Source of the DNA: Hymenobacter gelipurpurascens
GTDB lineage: Bacteria; Bacteroidota; Bacteroidia; Cytophagales; Hymenobacteraceae
NCBI RefSeq assembly: GCF_900187375.1
Contig: NZ_FYEW01000001.1
Location: 496,001 to 560,000 of the forward strand
DNA: 64,000 bases
Reading direction: 5' to 3'
Below are positions 1 to 9,604 of this stretch, in pieces. The notes under the pieces are model-generated. The model did not search any database, had not been told where the DNA came from, and saw only the letters and a list, made by a program, of their open reading frames with translations. Position 1 is the first letter of the stretch, and each line of letters starts with the position of its first letter. The position numbers were made by a program, and so were the translations under genes.

Positions 1-1008
1 GATATTGATCTGGTAGACGAAGGCTCCTCTTTGCAGGAGTATGAGCGCAACCTCCAGACGATAGTGGCCTACGCCAAGGAGCACCAGCTGGCCAGCGGCG
101 TGAAGCTGCTGTGGGGCACGGCCAACGTATTCTCGAACCCGCGCTACATGAACGGCGCCAGCACCAACCCCGATTTTCAGGTAGTAGCGCACGCCGGCAC
201 GCAGGTCCTGAACGCCATTGACGCGACTATTGCGCTCGGCGGCGAGAACTACGTGTTCTGGGGTGGTCGCGAGGGCTACATGACTCTGCTCAATACCGAC
301 ATGAAGCGTGAGCAGGCGCATATGGGTCGTTTCCTAACCATGGCCCGCGACTACGCTCGCAAGCAGGGCTTCACCGGCAAGTTCTTCATTGAGCCCAAGC
401 CCGCTGAGCCCACCAAGCACCAGTACGACTTCGATGCTGCCACGGTAATCGGTTTCCTGAAGGAGCACGGCCTGGAGAACGACTTCATGCTGAACCTAGA
501 GGTAAACCACGCCACGCTGGCCGGCCACACCTTCCAGCACGAGCTGCAGGTAGCTGCCGATGCTGGCATGCTGGGCTCGATGGACGCCAACCGCGGCGAC
601 TACCAGAACGGCTGGGATACCGACCAGTTCCCCAACAACCTGAACGAGCTGACCGAGTCAATGCTCATCATTCTGGAGCACGGCGGCTTCAAGCACGGCG
701 GCATCAACTTCGACGCCAAAACCCGCCGCAATTCGACGGATCTGGAGGACATCTTCATCGCCCACATCAGCGGCATGGACACCTTCGCTCGCGCCCTGGT
801 AGTAGCCAACGACATCCTGGAGAAGTCGCCCTACCGCAAGTTCCGCACGGAGCGCTACGCCTCGTTCGATTCGGGGGAGGGACAGGCCTACGAGAAGGGC
901 CAGCTGACGCTGGAAGACCTGCGCACCATTGCCCATAAATCGGGTGAGCCAACGCCCCGCAGCGGCAAGCAGGAGTGGCTGGAAAGCATCATCAATCAGT
1001 ACATCTAA
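1..1008 (+). CDS. xylA: Xylose isomerase, C-terminal part (5' end outside window)
   Basis: Interconverts D-xylose and D-xylulose in the cytoplasm, the entry step of the isomerase route into the pentose phosphate pathway. The reading frame is open from base 1, giving 335 visible residues; the family is about 440 residues, so roughly 100 N-terminal residues, including the active-site His/Asp pair, lie upstream. Metal-binding blocks typical of class II enzymes are intact: [45 protein letters not shown] and [12 protein letters not shown]. It precedes four arabinoxylan-degrading enzymes on the same strand, which fits processing of the xylose they release. Identification is secure; only the start is missing. 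Confidence 0.97.
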   Translation, partial: DIDLVDEGSSLQEYERNLQTIVAYAKEHQLASGVKLLWGTANVFSNPRYMNGASTNPDFQVVAHAGTQVLNAIDATIALGGENYVFWGGREGYMTLLNTDMKREQAHMGRFLTMARDYARKQGFTGKFFIEPKPAEPTKHQYDFDAATVIGFLKEHGLENDFMLNLEVNHATLAGHTFQHELQVAADAGMLGSMDANRGDYQNGWDTDQFPNNLNELTESMLIILEHGGFKHGGINFDAKTRRNSTDLEDIFIAHISGMDTFARALVVANDILEKSPYRKFRTERYASFDSGEGQAYEKGQLTLEDLRTIAHKSGEPTPRSGKQEWLESIINQYI

Positions 1009-1016
1009 GCAATAAA

Positions 1017-1076
1017 AAACGAAACCGGCCGGCTACTCAGGGGAAAGGGAATTGGGGGGCTGGCCGGGGCCGTTTT
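1017..1076 (+). terminator. Possible rho-independent terminator after xylA
   Basis: CCGGCC at 1025-1030 can pair with GGCCGG at 1062-1067, followed by GGCCGTTTT. The stem is short and the loop is about 31 bases, so the call is tentative. Confidence 0.4.
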
Positions 1077-1099
1077 ATGCGTCTGTAATCGAGTCGGGT

Positions 1100-1205
1100 A
1101 AGAACGTCATGCTGAGCGCAGTCGAAGCATCTCGCGTGCTGAGGTTGGGTTAGTAACTCAATGATGCGAGCGAGATGCTTCGACTGCGCTCAGCATGACG
1201 TTCTT
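1100..1205. repeat. REP-like hairpin repeat, copy 1 (perfect 36-bp inverted repeat)
   Basis: Bases 1100-1135 and 1170-1205 are perfect reverse complements (36 bp) around a 34-base loop. The arm contains the words GTCATGCTGAGCGCAGTCG and GAAGCATCTCGC. The same words recur at 2861-3042, 38446-38544 and 55887-55981. It lies between xylA and the GH51 gene and ends 37 bases before the chosen GH51 start. It carries no coding sequence. Confidence 0.9.
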
Positions 1206-1242
1206 TTTACGCCTAAACAGTTTCAGTCCATCAAATCCACCC

Positions 1243-2841
1243 ATGACCTTCTTCTCCGTTCCATTTCCTCGCGCCACCAAAAAAACTGCCTTGCGCCATG
1301 CTGCCCTAACCATAGGCCTAGGCCTGGGACTGGCTTACGGGGCCGCAGCCCAAACCGTGCAAATGACCGTGCAGCCCGGCGACCCGAAAGTGCAGGTCAG
1401 CAAGCACATCTACGGGCATTTTGCCGAGCACCTGGGGCGGTGCATCTACGATGGATTTTGGGTGGATGAGAAGCTGAATGTGCCCAAACAGGGCCGCATT
1501 CGGATGGACATTGTGGAGGCGTTGCGCAAGATTAAGGTGCCCAATCTGCGCTGGCCCGGCGGCTGTTTTGCCGATACTTACCACTGGCACGATGGCGTAG
1601 GGCCCACGGCCCAGCGCCCCAAAATGCTCAACATGTGGTGGGGCAATAATCTAGAGGACAACTCCTTCGGGACGCATGAGTTTCTGGAGCTGTGCAAGCT
1701 GCTCGGTACCGAACCTTACCTGGCGGCCAACGTGGGCAGCGGCACGGTGCAGGAAATGGCCGGCTGGATGGAGTATCTCAACTCCAACAGCGACACGCCT
1801 CTGGTAATGGAGCGCCGCAAAAACGGCCACCCGGAGCCGTATGGCGTTTCGTGGTGGGGCATTGGCAACGAAAGTTGGGGCTGCGGCGGCAACATGACGG
1901 CCGACTACTACACCGACGTGTACAAGCGCTACGCTACTTTCGCGCACAACTACCCCAGCTCGCCGCCGCTCAAAAAAATCGTGAGCGGTGCCAACGGCGA
2001 CGACGCCAACTGGACGGAAACGTGCATGAAGAAAATCCCGCTGAACATGATGTGGGGCCTGACCTTGCACCAGTACACGCTGCCCACTGGCAGCTGGACG
2101 GGCAGCAAGGGCAAGGCCACCGGCTTCAATGAGCAGGAGTACTTCAACACGATGCGCAACTGCCTACGAATGGAGGCCATCGTGACGAAGCACGCGGCCA
2201 TCATGGACAAATACGACCCCGAAAAGAAGGTAGCCTTGCTGGTGGACGAGTGGGGTGTCTGGACCGATGTGGAACCCGGCACCAACCCCGGCTTTTTGTA
2301 TCAGCAGAACTCCCTGCGTGATGCCCTTGTAGCCGGCACCACGCTCAATATTTTCAACAACCACGCCGACCGGGTGCGCGGGGCCAACCTGGCCCAGGCC
2401 ATCAACGTGCTGCAGGCACTCATCCTCACGGATAAGGAAAAGATGCTGCTTACGCCCACTTATCACGTCTTTGACCTCTACCAGGTGCATCAGGATGCGC
2501 AGCTGCTGCCGCTGCAATTCACCAGCCCGGAGTACGTGATGGGCAACGAGAAAATCCCGGCGCTCAATGCTTCCGCCTCCAAAGACAAGAATGGCGTGGT
2601 GCATATTTCCCTAGTGAACCTCGATACCAAGAAGAGCCAGAAGCTGGAAACTACGCTGGCTGGTGTGAACTGGAAATCCGTTTCGGGCCGCATTCTGACT
2701 TCGCCGAAAGTCAACGACTACAACACCTTCGATAAGCCCAACACCGTGAAGCTGGCCAGCTTCAGCGGCGCCAAACAGCGCGGTGATAAACTGGCCGTGG
2801 AAGTGCCACCCCAGTCGGTAGTGGTTCTTGAGCTGAAGTAG
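1243..2841 (+). CDS. GH51 alpha-L-arabinofuranosidase, secreted
   Basis: Removes alpha-linked L-arabinofuranose side chains from arabinoxylan or arabinan. The 532-residue product begins with a signal peptide (basic region ATKKTALRH, then hydrophobic LTIGLGLGLAYGAAA, cleavage after AQ). GH51 landmarks are present: the acid/base Glu in GIGNESWG (about residue 210) and the nucleophile Glu in LLVDEWG (about residue 336). The frame stays open upstream to a TTG-type start at 1195, but that would start inside the hairpin repeat and place 16 residues before the signal peptide, so ATG 1243 is preferred. It is the first of four hemicellulases in a row. Family assignment is firm; substrate is inferred from family and neighbours. 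Confidence 0.94.
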   Translation: MTFFSVPFPRATKKTALRHAALTIGLGLGLAYGAAAQTVQMTVQPGDPKVQVSKHIYGHFAEHLGRCIYDGFWVDEKLNVPKQGRIRMDIVEALRKIKVPNLRWPGGCFADTYHWHDGVGPTAQRPKMLNMWWGNNLEDNSFGTHEFLELCKLLGTEPYLAANVGSGTVQEMAGWMEYLNSNSDTPLVMERRKNGHPEPYGVSWWGIGNESWGCGGNMTADYYTDVYKRYATFAHNYPSSPPLKKIVSGANGDDANWTETCMKKIPLNMMWGLTLHQYTLPTGSWTGSKGKATGFNEQEYFNTMRNCLRMEAIVTKHAAIMDKYDPEKKVALLVDEWGVWTDVEPGTNPGFLYQQNSLRDALVAGTTLNIFNNHADRVRGANLAQAINVLQALILTDKEKMLLTPTYHVFDLYQVHQDAQLLPLQFTSPEYVMGNEKIPALNASASKDKNGVVHISLVNLDTKKSQKLETTLAGVNWKSVSGRILTSPKVNDYNTFDKPNTVKLASFSGAKQRGDKLAVEVPPQSVVVLELK

Positions 2842-2860
2842 AAAATGAACAAATGACGAG

Positions 2861-3042
2861 GTCATGCTGAGGCTCGATTGTAGAGACGCAATAGTTGGAA
2901 TCTCGACGTTGAACGACTGGCCTAGAACAGCTTCGGGTAAACAATATCAGCAACGAGGAGATGCAAAATTTTGCGTCTCTACGACGTTCTCATTGCAGCG
3001 CGCGAGATGCTTCGACTGCGCGGACTCCATATCAAGCATGAC
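2861..3042. repeat. Degenerate composite repeat, copy 2 of the GTCATGCT family
   Basis: It starts GTCATGCTGAGGC (2861) and ends with AGCATGAC (3035-3042), preceded by CGAGATGCTTCGACTGCGC, so it is bounded by the same words as the 1100-1205 hairpin. Inside lies a second inverted pair, TAGAGACGCAA (2881-2891) and TTGCGTCTCTA (2971-2981), with an ACTGGCCTAG word between them. It looks like one repeat inserted in another. It fills the GH51-GH10 intergenic gap. Confidence 0.75.
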
Positions 3043-3067
3043 GGTCAAATAAGCCCTTTCAACCTCT

Positions 3068-4162
3068 ATGAAAACCACCCTGTTTCCTATGCGCAAACTC
3101 TCTCTGGCGGCTCTGCTGGTTGGTGGACTTGGCCTGCTTAGCAGCCAGCGCCCGGCCTCCGAAAAAACGCTGAAAGAGGCCTACAAGAACTACTTCCCGA
3201 TTGGGGTAGCCGTGGGTGCCCGGCAGCTGAAAGGTGGTGAGGCCGAGCTCATCAAGCAGCAGTTCAACAGCGTGACACCGGAAAACGCCATGAAAATGGG
3301 CCCGATTCATCCGGAGGAAAACCGCTACTTCTGGACCGACGCCGACGCCATCGTGGACTTCGCGCAGGCCAACAAGCTACGCGTGCGGGGGCACAACCTG
3401 CTCTGGCACGAGCAAACGCCCAAGTGGCTGTTCAAGGATGCCGAGGGCAAGCAGGTGAGCAAGGAAGTATTGCTGAAGCGCCTGCACGACCACATCTTCA
3501 CCGTAGTGAAACGCTACAAAGGCAAGATATACGCCTGGGACGTGGTGAACGAAGCCATTGCCGACAACCCCCAGGAGTTCCTGCGCAACTCGGAGTGGTA
3601 CCAAATATGCGGCGAGGATTTCATTGCAAAAGCTTTCGAGTACGCCCACGAAGCCGACCCTAAAGCCCAGCTTTTCTACAATGACTACAACACCGAGCGG
3701 CCCGAAAAGCGCGAGCGAATCTATAAGCTGCTCAAGAAGCTGAAAGACGCCAACGTGCCGATTCATGGCGTAGGCCTGCAGGGGCACTGGTCGTTGCAGG
3801 AGCCTACGGAGGCGGAGCTGCGCAAGGCCATTGAGCAGTACTCCACACTGGGCCTGAAAGTGCAGATTACGGAGCTGGACGTGTCCATCTACCCCTGGGA
3901 AAAGGAGCGCCGCGCCAAGCGCCCCGGCGAGTCGGATGCCTACACGCCGGAGCTGGAGCAGAAGCAGGCGGAGCAGTACAAGATGTTCTTCCGCGTCTTC
4001 CGCGACTACAAGAACGTGCTGACCGGCGTCACCTTCTGGAACGTCTCGGACCAGTACAGCTGGCTGGATACGTACCCCGTCGCTGGCCGCAAAAACTACC
4101 CCTTGCTCTTCGACCAAAACCTGAAGCCCAAAAAGGCTTTTCAGGAAGTGGTGAAGTTCTAG
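3068..4162 (+). CDS. GH10 endo-1,4-beta-xylanase, secreted
   Basis: Cleaves internal beta-1,4-xylosidic bonds of xylan. The product has 364 residues: a signal peptide (MRKLSLAALLVGGLGLLSS), then a single GH10 barrel with no carbohydrate-binding module. Family signatures are FNSVTPENAMKMG, RGHNLLWHEQTP, the acid/base Glu in WDVVNEAIAD (residue 162) and the nucleophile Glu in QITELDVSIYP (residue 269). A second Met at residue 8 is an alternative start giving a more compact signal peptide. No lipobox Cys is visible, so secretion to the periplasm or medium is expected. It sits in the xylan run between GH51 and GH115. Confidence 0.96.
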   Translation: MKTTLFPMRKLSLAALLVGGLGLLSSQRPASEKTLKEAYKNYFPIGVAVGARQLKGGEAELIKQQFNSVTPENAMKMGPIHPEENRYFWTDADAIVDFAQANKLRVRGHNLLWHEQTPKWLFKDAEGKQVSKEVLLKRLHDHIFTVVKRYKGKIYAWDVVNEAIADNPQEFLRNSEWYQICGEDFIAKAFEYAHEADPKAQLFYNDYNTERPEKRERIYKLLKKLKDANVPIHGVGLQGHWSLQEPTEAELRKAIEQYSTLGLKVQITELDVSIYPWEKERRAKRPGESDAYTPELEQKQAEQYKMFFRVFRDYKNVLTGVTFWNVSDQYSWLDTYPVAGRKNYPLLFDQNLKPKKAFQEVVKF

Positions 4163-4264
4163 AACAACAAAACGGTAACCCCCTTCCTCAGATGAGGAGA
4201 GAAGTTGCCGTTCTCTGTCTACAGTAAATAACTGCGGCTCATCAGCCTCTGCTTTTCCGTGCTT

Positions 4265-6919
4265 ATGCCCATTCCACATTCCCATCCAACACGCTCAGCC
4301 CTGCTTGCTCGCTGGCTGCTGTGTGCCTTGCTGCTACTGGCCTACACTCAAAGCTGGGCCGACACCCCGACTGGCCTAGGCGAGCAGTACGTTTCTGCGA
4401 AGAAAGGTAAAGGCAGCTTCGCGCTGGCAGCATCCGGCAAAACTGCGCCGCTGTTTGTCAGTGCTCAGGATTGGGCCGGCGTACAGCGCGCCGCCAAAGA
4501 TTTGCAGGCTGATATCAACCGCGTTACCAAACTCCAACCGACGTTAACCACTGACCAAGCGCCAAAGGGCAAGGAAGTAGTCCTGATTGGAACGCTTGGC
4601 AAAAGCCCGCTCATCGACCAGCTTGTACAGAGTAAAAAGCTCGATGTGTCGGGTATTGCCGGTAAGTGGGAAGTTTCCCTGGTGCAGGTGGTGGAGAAAC
4701 CCATGCCGGGCATCGACCGGGCGTTGGTAATTGCGGGCAGCGACAAGCGCGGCACCATCTACGGCATTTATGAGGTGTCGCGGCAGATAGGGGTGTCGCC
4801 GTGGTACTGGTGGGCCGATGTGCCGGTGAAGGAGCAAAAGTCTTTATACGTAGCCGCGGGCCGCCACACGCAGGGTGAGCCGAAGGTGAAATACCGCGGC
4901 ATTTTCCTCAACGACGAAGCACCAGCCCTGAGCGGCTGGGCCAAGGGGAAGTTTGGGGGTATCAACTCCAAAATGTACGTGCATGTATTTGAGCTGATTT
5001 TGCGCCTGAAGGGCAACTACTTGTGGCCCGCCATGTGGGGCAATGCCTTCAACGACGACGACAAGCAAAGCCCCATACTGGCCGACGAGTACGGCGTAGT
5101 CATGGGCACTTCTCACCACGAGCCCATGGTGCGCTCCCAGCAGGAGTGGAAACGCTTCGGCTCGGGCCCCTGGAACTACCAAACCAACCAGAAAACGCTG
5201 GAAGACTTCTGGCGTCAGGGTATCGTGAACATGGGCACCAAGGAAAGCATCGTCACCATTGGGATGCGCGGCGACGGCGACGAGCCCATGAGCGAGGAAA
5301 GCAACATTTCTCTGCTGGAGCGCATTGTGGCTGATCAGCGCAAGATTTTGGCCGAAGCCACCGGCAAACCCGCTGACCAAACACCGCAGCTCTGGGCCCT
5401 TTACAAGGAAGTGCAGGACTACTACGACCGCGGCATGCGCGTACCCGACGATGTAACGCTGCTCCTCTGCGACGACAACTGGGGCAACCTCCGCAAGCTG
5501 CCCAAGCCCGGCGAGAAGCCCCGCAGTGGCGGCTACGGTATCTACTACCACTTCGACTACGTGGGTGGCCCCCGCAACTACAAGTGGCTCAACACCAATC
5601 CGCTGCCTCGCATCTGGGAGCAAATGCACCTGGCCCACGAGTACGGTGCTAATCAGATCTGGATTGTGAACGTGGGCGATCTGAAGCCCATGGAGCTTCC
5701 CATCAGCTTCTTCCTCGATTACGCCTGGAACCCCGACCGCATTAAAGCTACCGACGTAGCGGCCTATACCCAGCGTTGGGCGGCGCAGCAGTTCGGCGAG
5801 AAGCATGCTGCCGGCATTGCCGACATCCTGGCCAATTATGCCAAGTACAACGCCCGCCGTAAGCCTGAGCTGCTGGACCAGAAAACCTACAGCCTGGCTA
5901 CCGGCGAGTGGGCTACCGTAGTGAATGATTACAACCAGCTGCTGAACCGCGCCGAGGCCATCAACCAGGCTATTCCGGCCGCCTCCCGCGACGCTTACTA
6001 CCAACTGGTGCTGCACCCGGTGCAGGCCTGCGCCAATCTGAATGAGCTCTACTTCACCGTGGCTCTTAACCACGACGCGGCCCAAAAAGGTCAGGCCGAC
6101 ACCAACGGGCTGGCCGAGAAAGCCAAGGCGCTGTATGCCAAGGATGCGGAAATCACGAAACGCTACCATGCCGTGGCGGGCGGCAAGTGGAACCACATGA
6201 TGGACCAGACCCACATTGGCTACACCTACTGGCAGCAGCCCAACGAGCAAAAGATGCCCGAGGTAAAAACGCTGCCAAACGCCACAGCACCTGCCGTTGC
6301 GCCCATCATACCCGCTAGGCCAGTAGCCGTACCTACCGCTGGTGCGGGTTTCCTGGAAAGCAATGGCTACGTAAGCATAGAGGCCGAGCATTACACCAAA
6401 GCCGTAACTGGCAGCGCCATCACCTGGCAGAACCTGCCCGACCTGGGCCGTACCCTAGGCGCCGTGACCACCTTCCCGGTGACAGCCGCGGCAGAGGCTA
6501 CACCCGGTGGCCAGTCTCCTCACCTGCAGTACACCATCACGCTGCAGCAGGCCGGTCCCGTTACGGTGCAGGCCTACTTGGCGCCCACGCTCAATTTCGC
6601 GGGCGGGCAGGGCTTGCGCTACGCCGTTTCTATTGACGATGAAGCCCCGCAAATAGTGAACCTGCACACTGGCCTAGTGGCCGATAATGGCAACAGACCC
6701 TGGGAAAGGGCGGTGGCCGAAAGCATCCTTATCAAAACCTCGCAGCACACGGTAGCCGCCGCGGGCACGCACACGCTGAAGTTCTGGCGCGTAGACCCCG
6801 GCGTGGTGCTGGAAAAACTGGTCGTGAGCCGCGGCACGGTGCCTGCTAGCTACCTTGGTCCGCCCGAAAGCTCTTCCGCGAAGCCAGCTGCGGGGAAAGG
6901 CAGCGTAGGCCGCCGGTAG
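4265..6919 (+). CDS. GH115 alpha-glucuronidase, secreted
   Basis: Predicted to remove (4-O-methyl-)alpha-1,2-D-glucuronic acid side groups from xylan. The product has 884 residues with a signal peptide (LLARWLLCALLLLAYTQSWA). The GH115 core includes KYRGIFLNDEAPALSGWA, LKGNYLWPAMWGNAFNDDD and the stretch around EQMHLAHEYGANQIWIVNVGDLKPMELP. A C-terminal domain from about residue 700, opening GFLESNGYVSIEAEHYT, is the accessory domain usual in this family. A GTG at 4259 is in frame, but ATG 4265 is used because it directly precedes the signal peptide. With GH51, GH10 and GH127 it forms a set suited to glucuronoarabinoxylan. Confidence 0.93.
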   Translation: MPIPHSHPTRSALLARWLLCALLLLAYTQSWADTPTGLGEQYVSAKKGKGSFALAASGKTAPLFVSAQDWAGVQRAAKDLQADINRVTKLQPTLTTDQAPKGKEVVLIGTLGKSPLIDQLVQSKKLDVSGIAGKWEVSLVQVVEKPMPGIDRALVIAGSDKRGTIYGIYEVSRQIGVSPWYWWADVPVKEQKSLYVAAGRHTQGEPKVKYRGIFLNDEAPALSGWAKGKFGGINSKMYVHVFELILRLKGNYLWPAMWGNAFNDDDKQSPILADEYGVVMGTSHHEPMVRSQQEWKRFGSGPWNYQTNQKTLEDFWRQGIVNMGTKESIVTIGMRGDGDEPMSEESNISLLERIVADQRKILAEATGKPADQTPQLWALYKEVQDYYDRGMRVPDDVTLLLCDDNWGNLRKLPKPGEKPRSGGYGIYYHFDYVGGPRNYKWLNTNPLPRIWEQMHLAHEYGANQIWIVNVGDLKPMELPISFFLDYAWNPDRIKATDVAAYTQRWAAQQFGEKHAAGIADILANYAKYNARRKPELLDQKTYSLATGEWATVVNDYNQLLNRAEAINQAIPAASRDAYYQLVLHPVQACANLNELYFTVALNHDAAQKGQADTNGLAEKAKALYAKDAEITKRYHAVAGGKWNHMMDQTHIGYTYWQQPNEQKMPEVKTLPNATAPAVAPIIPARPVAVPTAGAGFLESNGYVSIEAEHYTKAVTGSAITWQNLPDLGRTLGAVTTFPVTAAAEATPGGQSPHLQYTITLQQAGPVTVQAYLAPTLNFAGGQGLRYAVSIDDEAPQIVNLHTGLVADNGNRPWERAVAESILIKTSQHTVAAAGTHTLKFWRVDPGVVLEKLVVSRGTVPASYLGPPESSSAKPAAGKGSVGRR

Positions 6920-6935
6920 TACATACGCATCTGCA

Positions 6936-6987
6936 AAAGGCAGCTGCAGCCTAAGTCCTATAAGGAATTGGTTGTAGCTGCCTTTAT
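6936..6987 (+). terminator. Rho-independent terminator after the GH115 gene
   Basis: AAAGGCAGCTGCA (6936-6948) pairs with TGTAGCTGCCTTTA (from 6973), with one G-T pair, and is followed by a T-rich stretch. This suggests the GH127 gene downstream is transcribed separately or by read-through. Confidence 0.65.
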
Positions 6988-7042
6988 TACTTAAAATTGA
7001 ACAGAGCTGGCCTATCAGCCAGAACGAAATAAGTTGATTGTT

Positions 7043-9409
7043 ATGCGAGGTAAAGCATTGCTGTTGAGTGCCTGGCTGGTGCCGGGAATAGTGCTAGGCC
7101 AGTCGAAGCCCCTGGAAACCTTCCCGGTGTCGGCGGTGCAGCTGCTGGCTAGCCCTTTCCAAGTGGCCCAGCAAACCGATAAAGCCTATATACTGGCACT
7201 GAACCCCGACCGGTTGCTGGCGCCTTATCTGGCCGAAGCGGGTTTGCCCCCGAAGGCGGAGCGCTACGGCAACTGGGAAAATACTGGCCTAGACGGGCAC
7301 ATGGGCGGGCACTACCTCTCTGCCCTGGCCTACATGTACGCCGCCACCGCCGATGCGCAGGTGCAGCAGCGCCTCACCTATATGATCAACCAACTGGAGC
7401 AGTGTCAGCAGCAGAACGGCAACGGCTACTTGGGTGGCGTGCCTGGCGGCCGGGCCATGTGGCAGCAGATCAAGGAAGGGCGCATTGATGCCAACAGCTT
7501 CGGGCTCAATAAGAAGTGGGTGCCTCTCTACAACCTTCACAAAACCTACGCCGGCCTGCGCGATGCCTACATGATAGGCGGCAACGAAAAGGCCAAAGGC
7601 ATGCTCATCAAGCTCACCGACTGGTGCCTCGACCTGACGGCTAACCTCTCCGACGAGCAGATTCAGCAGATGCTGCGTAGTGAGCACGGGGGCCTGAACG
7701 AGGTGTTTGCTGATGTGGCTCAGCTCACGGGCGATACGAAATACCTGCGCCTGGCCCAGCGCTTTTCCCACCGCGCGGTACTGGAACCCTTGTTGGCTGG
7801 GAAAGACATGCTCAACGGCATGCACGCCAACACACAAATACCTAAAGTTATTGGCTTCGAGCGAATTGCTGAAGTTGGCGGTGACCCCGCCTGGGCTAAT
7901 GCGGCCACGTTCTTCTGGAAAACCGTGGTGGAAAACCGGACGGTATCTATTGGGGGCAACAGCGTGAGTGAGCACTTCAACCCAACGACCAGCTTCGCCT
8001 CCATGCTGGAAAGCACCGAGGGGCCGGAAACGTGCAACACCTACAACATGCTCAAGCTCAGCAAGCAGTTGTATCTCACCAGCGGCTCCACGCGTTACCT
8101 CGATTTTTACGAGCGCGCCACCTACAATCATATTCTCTCCACGCAGCACCCGGGGCAGGGCGGTTTTGTGTATTTCACGCCCATGCGACCCCGCCACTAC
8201 CGCGTGTATTCGCAGCCGCAGGAGGGGATGTGGTGCTGCGTGGGTTCTGGGCTAGAAAACCACGGCAAGTACGGCGAACTGGCCTACGCCCACCGCGGGC
8301 AGCAGGAACTGCTGGTGAATCTGTTTCTGCCCTCACGCCTCACCTGGCCCGCGCAAGGCCTGACCCTGACGCAGGAAACTACCTTCCCCCGCGAAGAACG
8401 CTCCCAGCTGAAGCTCCAATTGAAGAAAGCTCGCCAGTTTGCGCTCAGCATCCGGCAACCCAACTGGCTGCCTACAGGCAAGCTGCAGGTGCTGGTGAAC
8501 GGTAAGCCCGTAGCCACTAGTGCAGTCTCACCCGGCTACGTAACCGTGCAGCGCAAGTGGCGCTCCGGCGACGTAGTGACTGTGGCGCTGCCAATGGAAA
8601 CCAAGGCCGAGTACCTGCCCGATCATTCGCCCTGGGTGTCGTTCGTGCACGGGCCGGTGGTGCTGGCCGCCGTAACGGATACGACGGATCTGGTAGGCCT
8701 GCACGCCAACGGTCAACGCATGGCCCACGTAGCCAGCGGGCCGCTCTATCCGGTGGAGGAAGCGCCAGTGCTCGTTTCGACGGATAAAAACGTAGCGGCC
8801 GGCATCACGCCCGTGCCTGGGCAGCCGCTCACGTTTTCAGCGGCGAAGCTGATTGATTCTGACAAGTACCGCAACATGCGCCTCGTGCCTTTTTCGCAAA
8901 TTCATGATGCCCGCTACATGGTATACTGGCCCGTGACAACACCCGAAGGCCTGGCCGCGCGCAAGGAGGAAATCCGGCGCCGAGACGAAGAGAAACGGGC
9001 TCTGGAAGCCCGCACCGTTGACCAAGTGACGCCCGGCGAGCAACAGCCAGAATCAGATCATGGATTTCAGGGCGAGCAAACCGAGTCGGGTAGCCACCGC
9101 AACCGCCACTGGCGCCACGCCAAAGGCTGGTTCAGCTACAACCTACGCAACCCCAACCGCTCCGCCCGCGCGCTCCGCGTGACTTACTCCGGCGGCGACA
9201 AAGACCGGCAGTTCACTATTCTGGTAAACGGCATGCCGCTCACGAAAGTAGCCTTGCAAGGCAATCCGCAGGGTGACTTCTACGATGTGGACTATGCCCT
9301 GCCCAAAGCCCTGCAACAAGCCAATGCGCCTACCACGCTGGTCGTGAAATTCGAGGCGGCCCCTGGCTCAACGGCCGGAGGAGTGTTCGATGTGCGTCTG
9401 CTGAAATAA
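7043..9409 (+). CDS. GH127/GH146-type beta-L-arabinofuranosidase (DUF1680), secreted
   Basis: Predicted to release beta-linked L-arabinofuranose. The 788-residue product has a signal peptide (MRGKALLLSAWLVPGIVLGQ) and an (alpha/alpha)6-type catalytic domain. The unusual zinc/cysteine active site described for HypBA1 is intact: Glu329 and Cys331 in GPETCNTYNM, and Cys398-Cys399 in MWCCVGSGLENHG, one of which acts as the nucleophile in the family. The C-terminal third has a DUF4986-like part (HDARYMVYWPV) and a jelly-roll-like end (WFSYNLRNPNRSARALRVTYSGGD). TTG and ATT codons upstream are in frame; ATG 7043 fits the signal peptide best. GH127 and GH146 cannot be separated by eye. Confidence 0.9.
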   Translation: MRGKALLLSAWLVPGIVLGQSKPLETFPVSAVQLLASPFQVAQQTDKAYILALNPDRLLAPYLAEAGLPPKAERYGNWENTGLDGHMGGHYLSALAYMYAATADAQVQQRLTYMINQLEQCQQQNGNGYLGGVPGGRAMWQQIKEGRIDANSFGLNKKWVPLYNLHKTYAGLRDAYMIGGNEKAKGMLIKLTDWCLDLTANLSDEQIQQMLRSEHGGLNEVFADVAQLTGDTKYLRLAQRFSHRAVLEPLLAGKDMLNGMHANTQIPKVIGFERIAEVGGDPAWANAATFFWKTVVENRTVSIGGNSVSEHFNPTTSFASMLESTEGPETCNTYNMLKLSKQLYLTSGSTRYLDFYERATYNHILSTQHPGQGGFVYFTPMRPRHYRVYSQPQEGMWCCVGSGLENHGKYGELAYAHRGQQELLVNLFLPSRLTWPAQGLTLTQETTFPREERSQLKLQLKKARQFALSIRQPNWLPTGKLQVLVNGKPVATSAVSPGYVTVQRKWRSGDVVTVALPMETKAEYLPDHSPWVSFVHGPVVLAAVTDTTDLVGLHANGQRMAHVASGPLYPVEEAPVLVSTDKNVAAGITPVPGQPLTFSAAKLIDSDKYRNMRLVPFSQIHDARYMVYWPVTTPEGLAARKEEIRRRDEEKRALEARTVDQVTPGEQQPESDHGFQGEQTESGSHRNRHWRHAKGWFSYNLRNPNRSARALRVTYSGGDKDRQFTILVNGMPLTKVALQGNPQGDFYDVDYALPKALQQANAPTTLVVKFEAAPGSTAGGVFDVRLLK

Positions 9410-9541
9410 GCACACACTCTGGTACAGTCAGCAAATCGGAGTGGCCTAGCAATAAGTCTTGGCCTGGGAGCCAAGCTAGGCCAGTCGACCAGATGAGTAC
9501 CTTAACTGCGCCATGCCTAGCGTGTGAGAAACTGTACAACC

Positions 9542-9579
9542 AAAAAAAGGGCGGCCACATGCGTGGCCGCCCTTTTTTT
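9542..9579. terminator. Strong bidirectional terminator between GH127 and tal-pgi
   Basis: A7, then GGGCGGCCAC, loop ATGC, GTGGCCGCCC, then T7. It is symmetric and lies between convergent genes, so it can serve both. Confidence 0.92.
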
Positions 9580-9604
9580 AAAGCTGGTTAGCAGTGGCCT
9601 AGGC

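Noticed and set aside
1195..1242. Longer N-terminus for the GH51 protein starting at 1195
   Set aside because: It would begin inside the 1100-1205 hairpin repeat and put 16 residues ahead of a complete signal peptide.
3377..4285. 302-codon minus-strand frame opposite the GH10 gene
   Set aside because: Shadow of the xylanase frame; composition reflects the complement of its codons and no motif is present.
4844..6391. 515-codon open frame on the minus strand opposite the GH115 gene
   Set aside because: It is a high-GC shadow of a well-supported GH115 gene; the translation shows no domain, signal peptide or promoter.
7289..8197. 302-codon minus-strand frame opposite the GH127 gene
   Set aside because: Shadow frame; the + strand protein has complete family motifs over the same bases.
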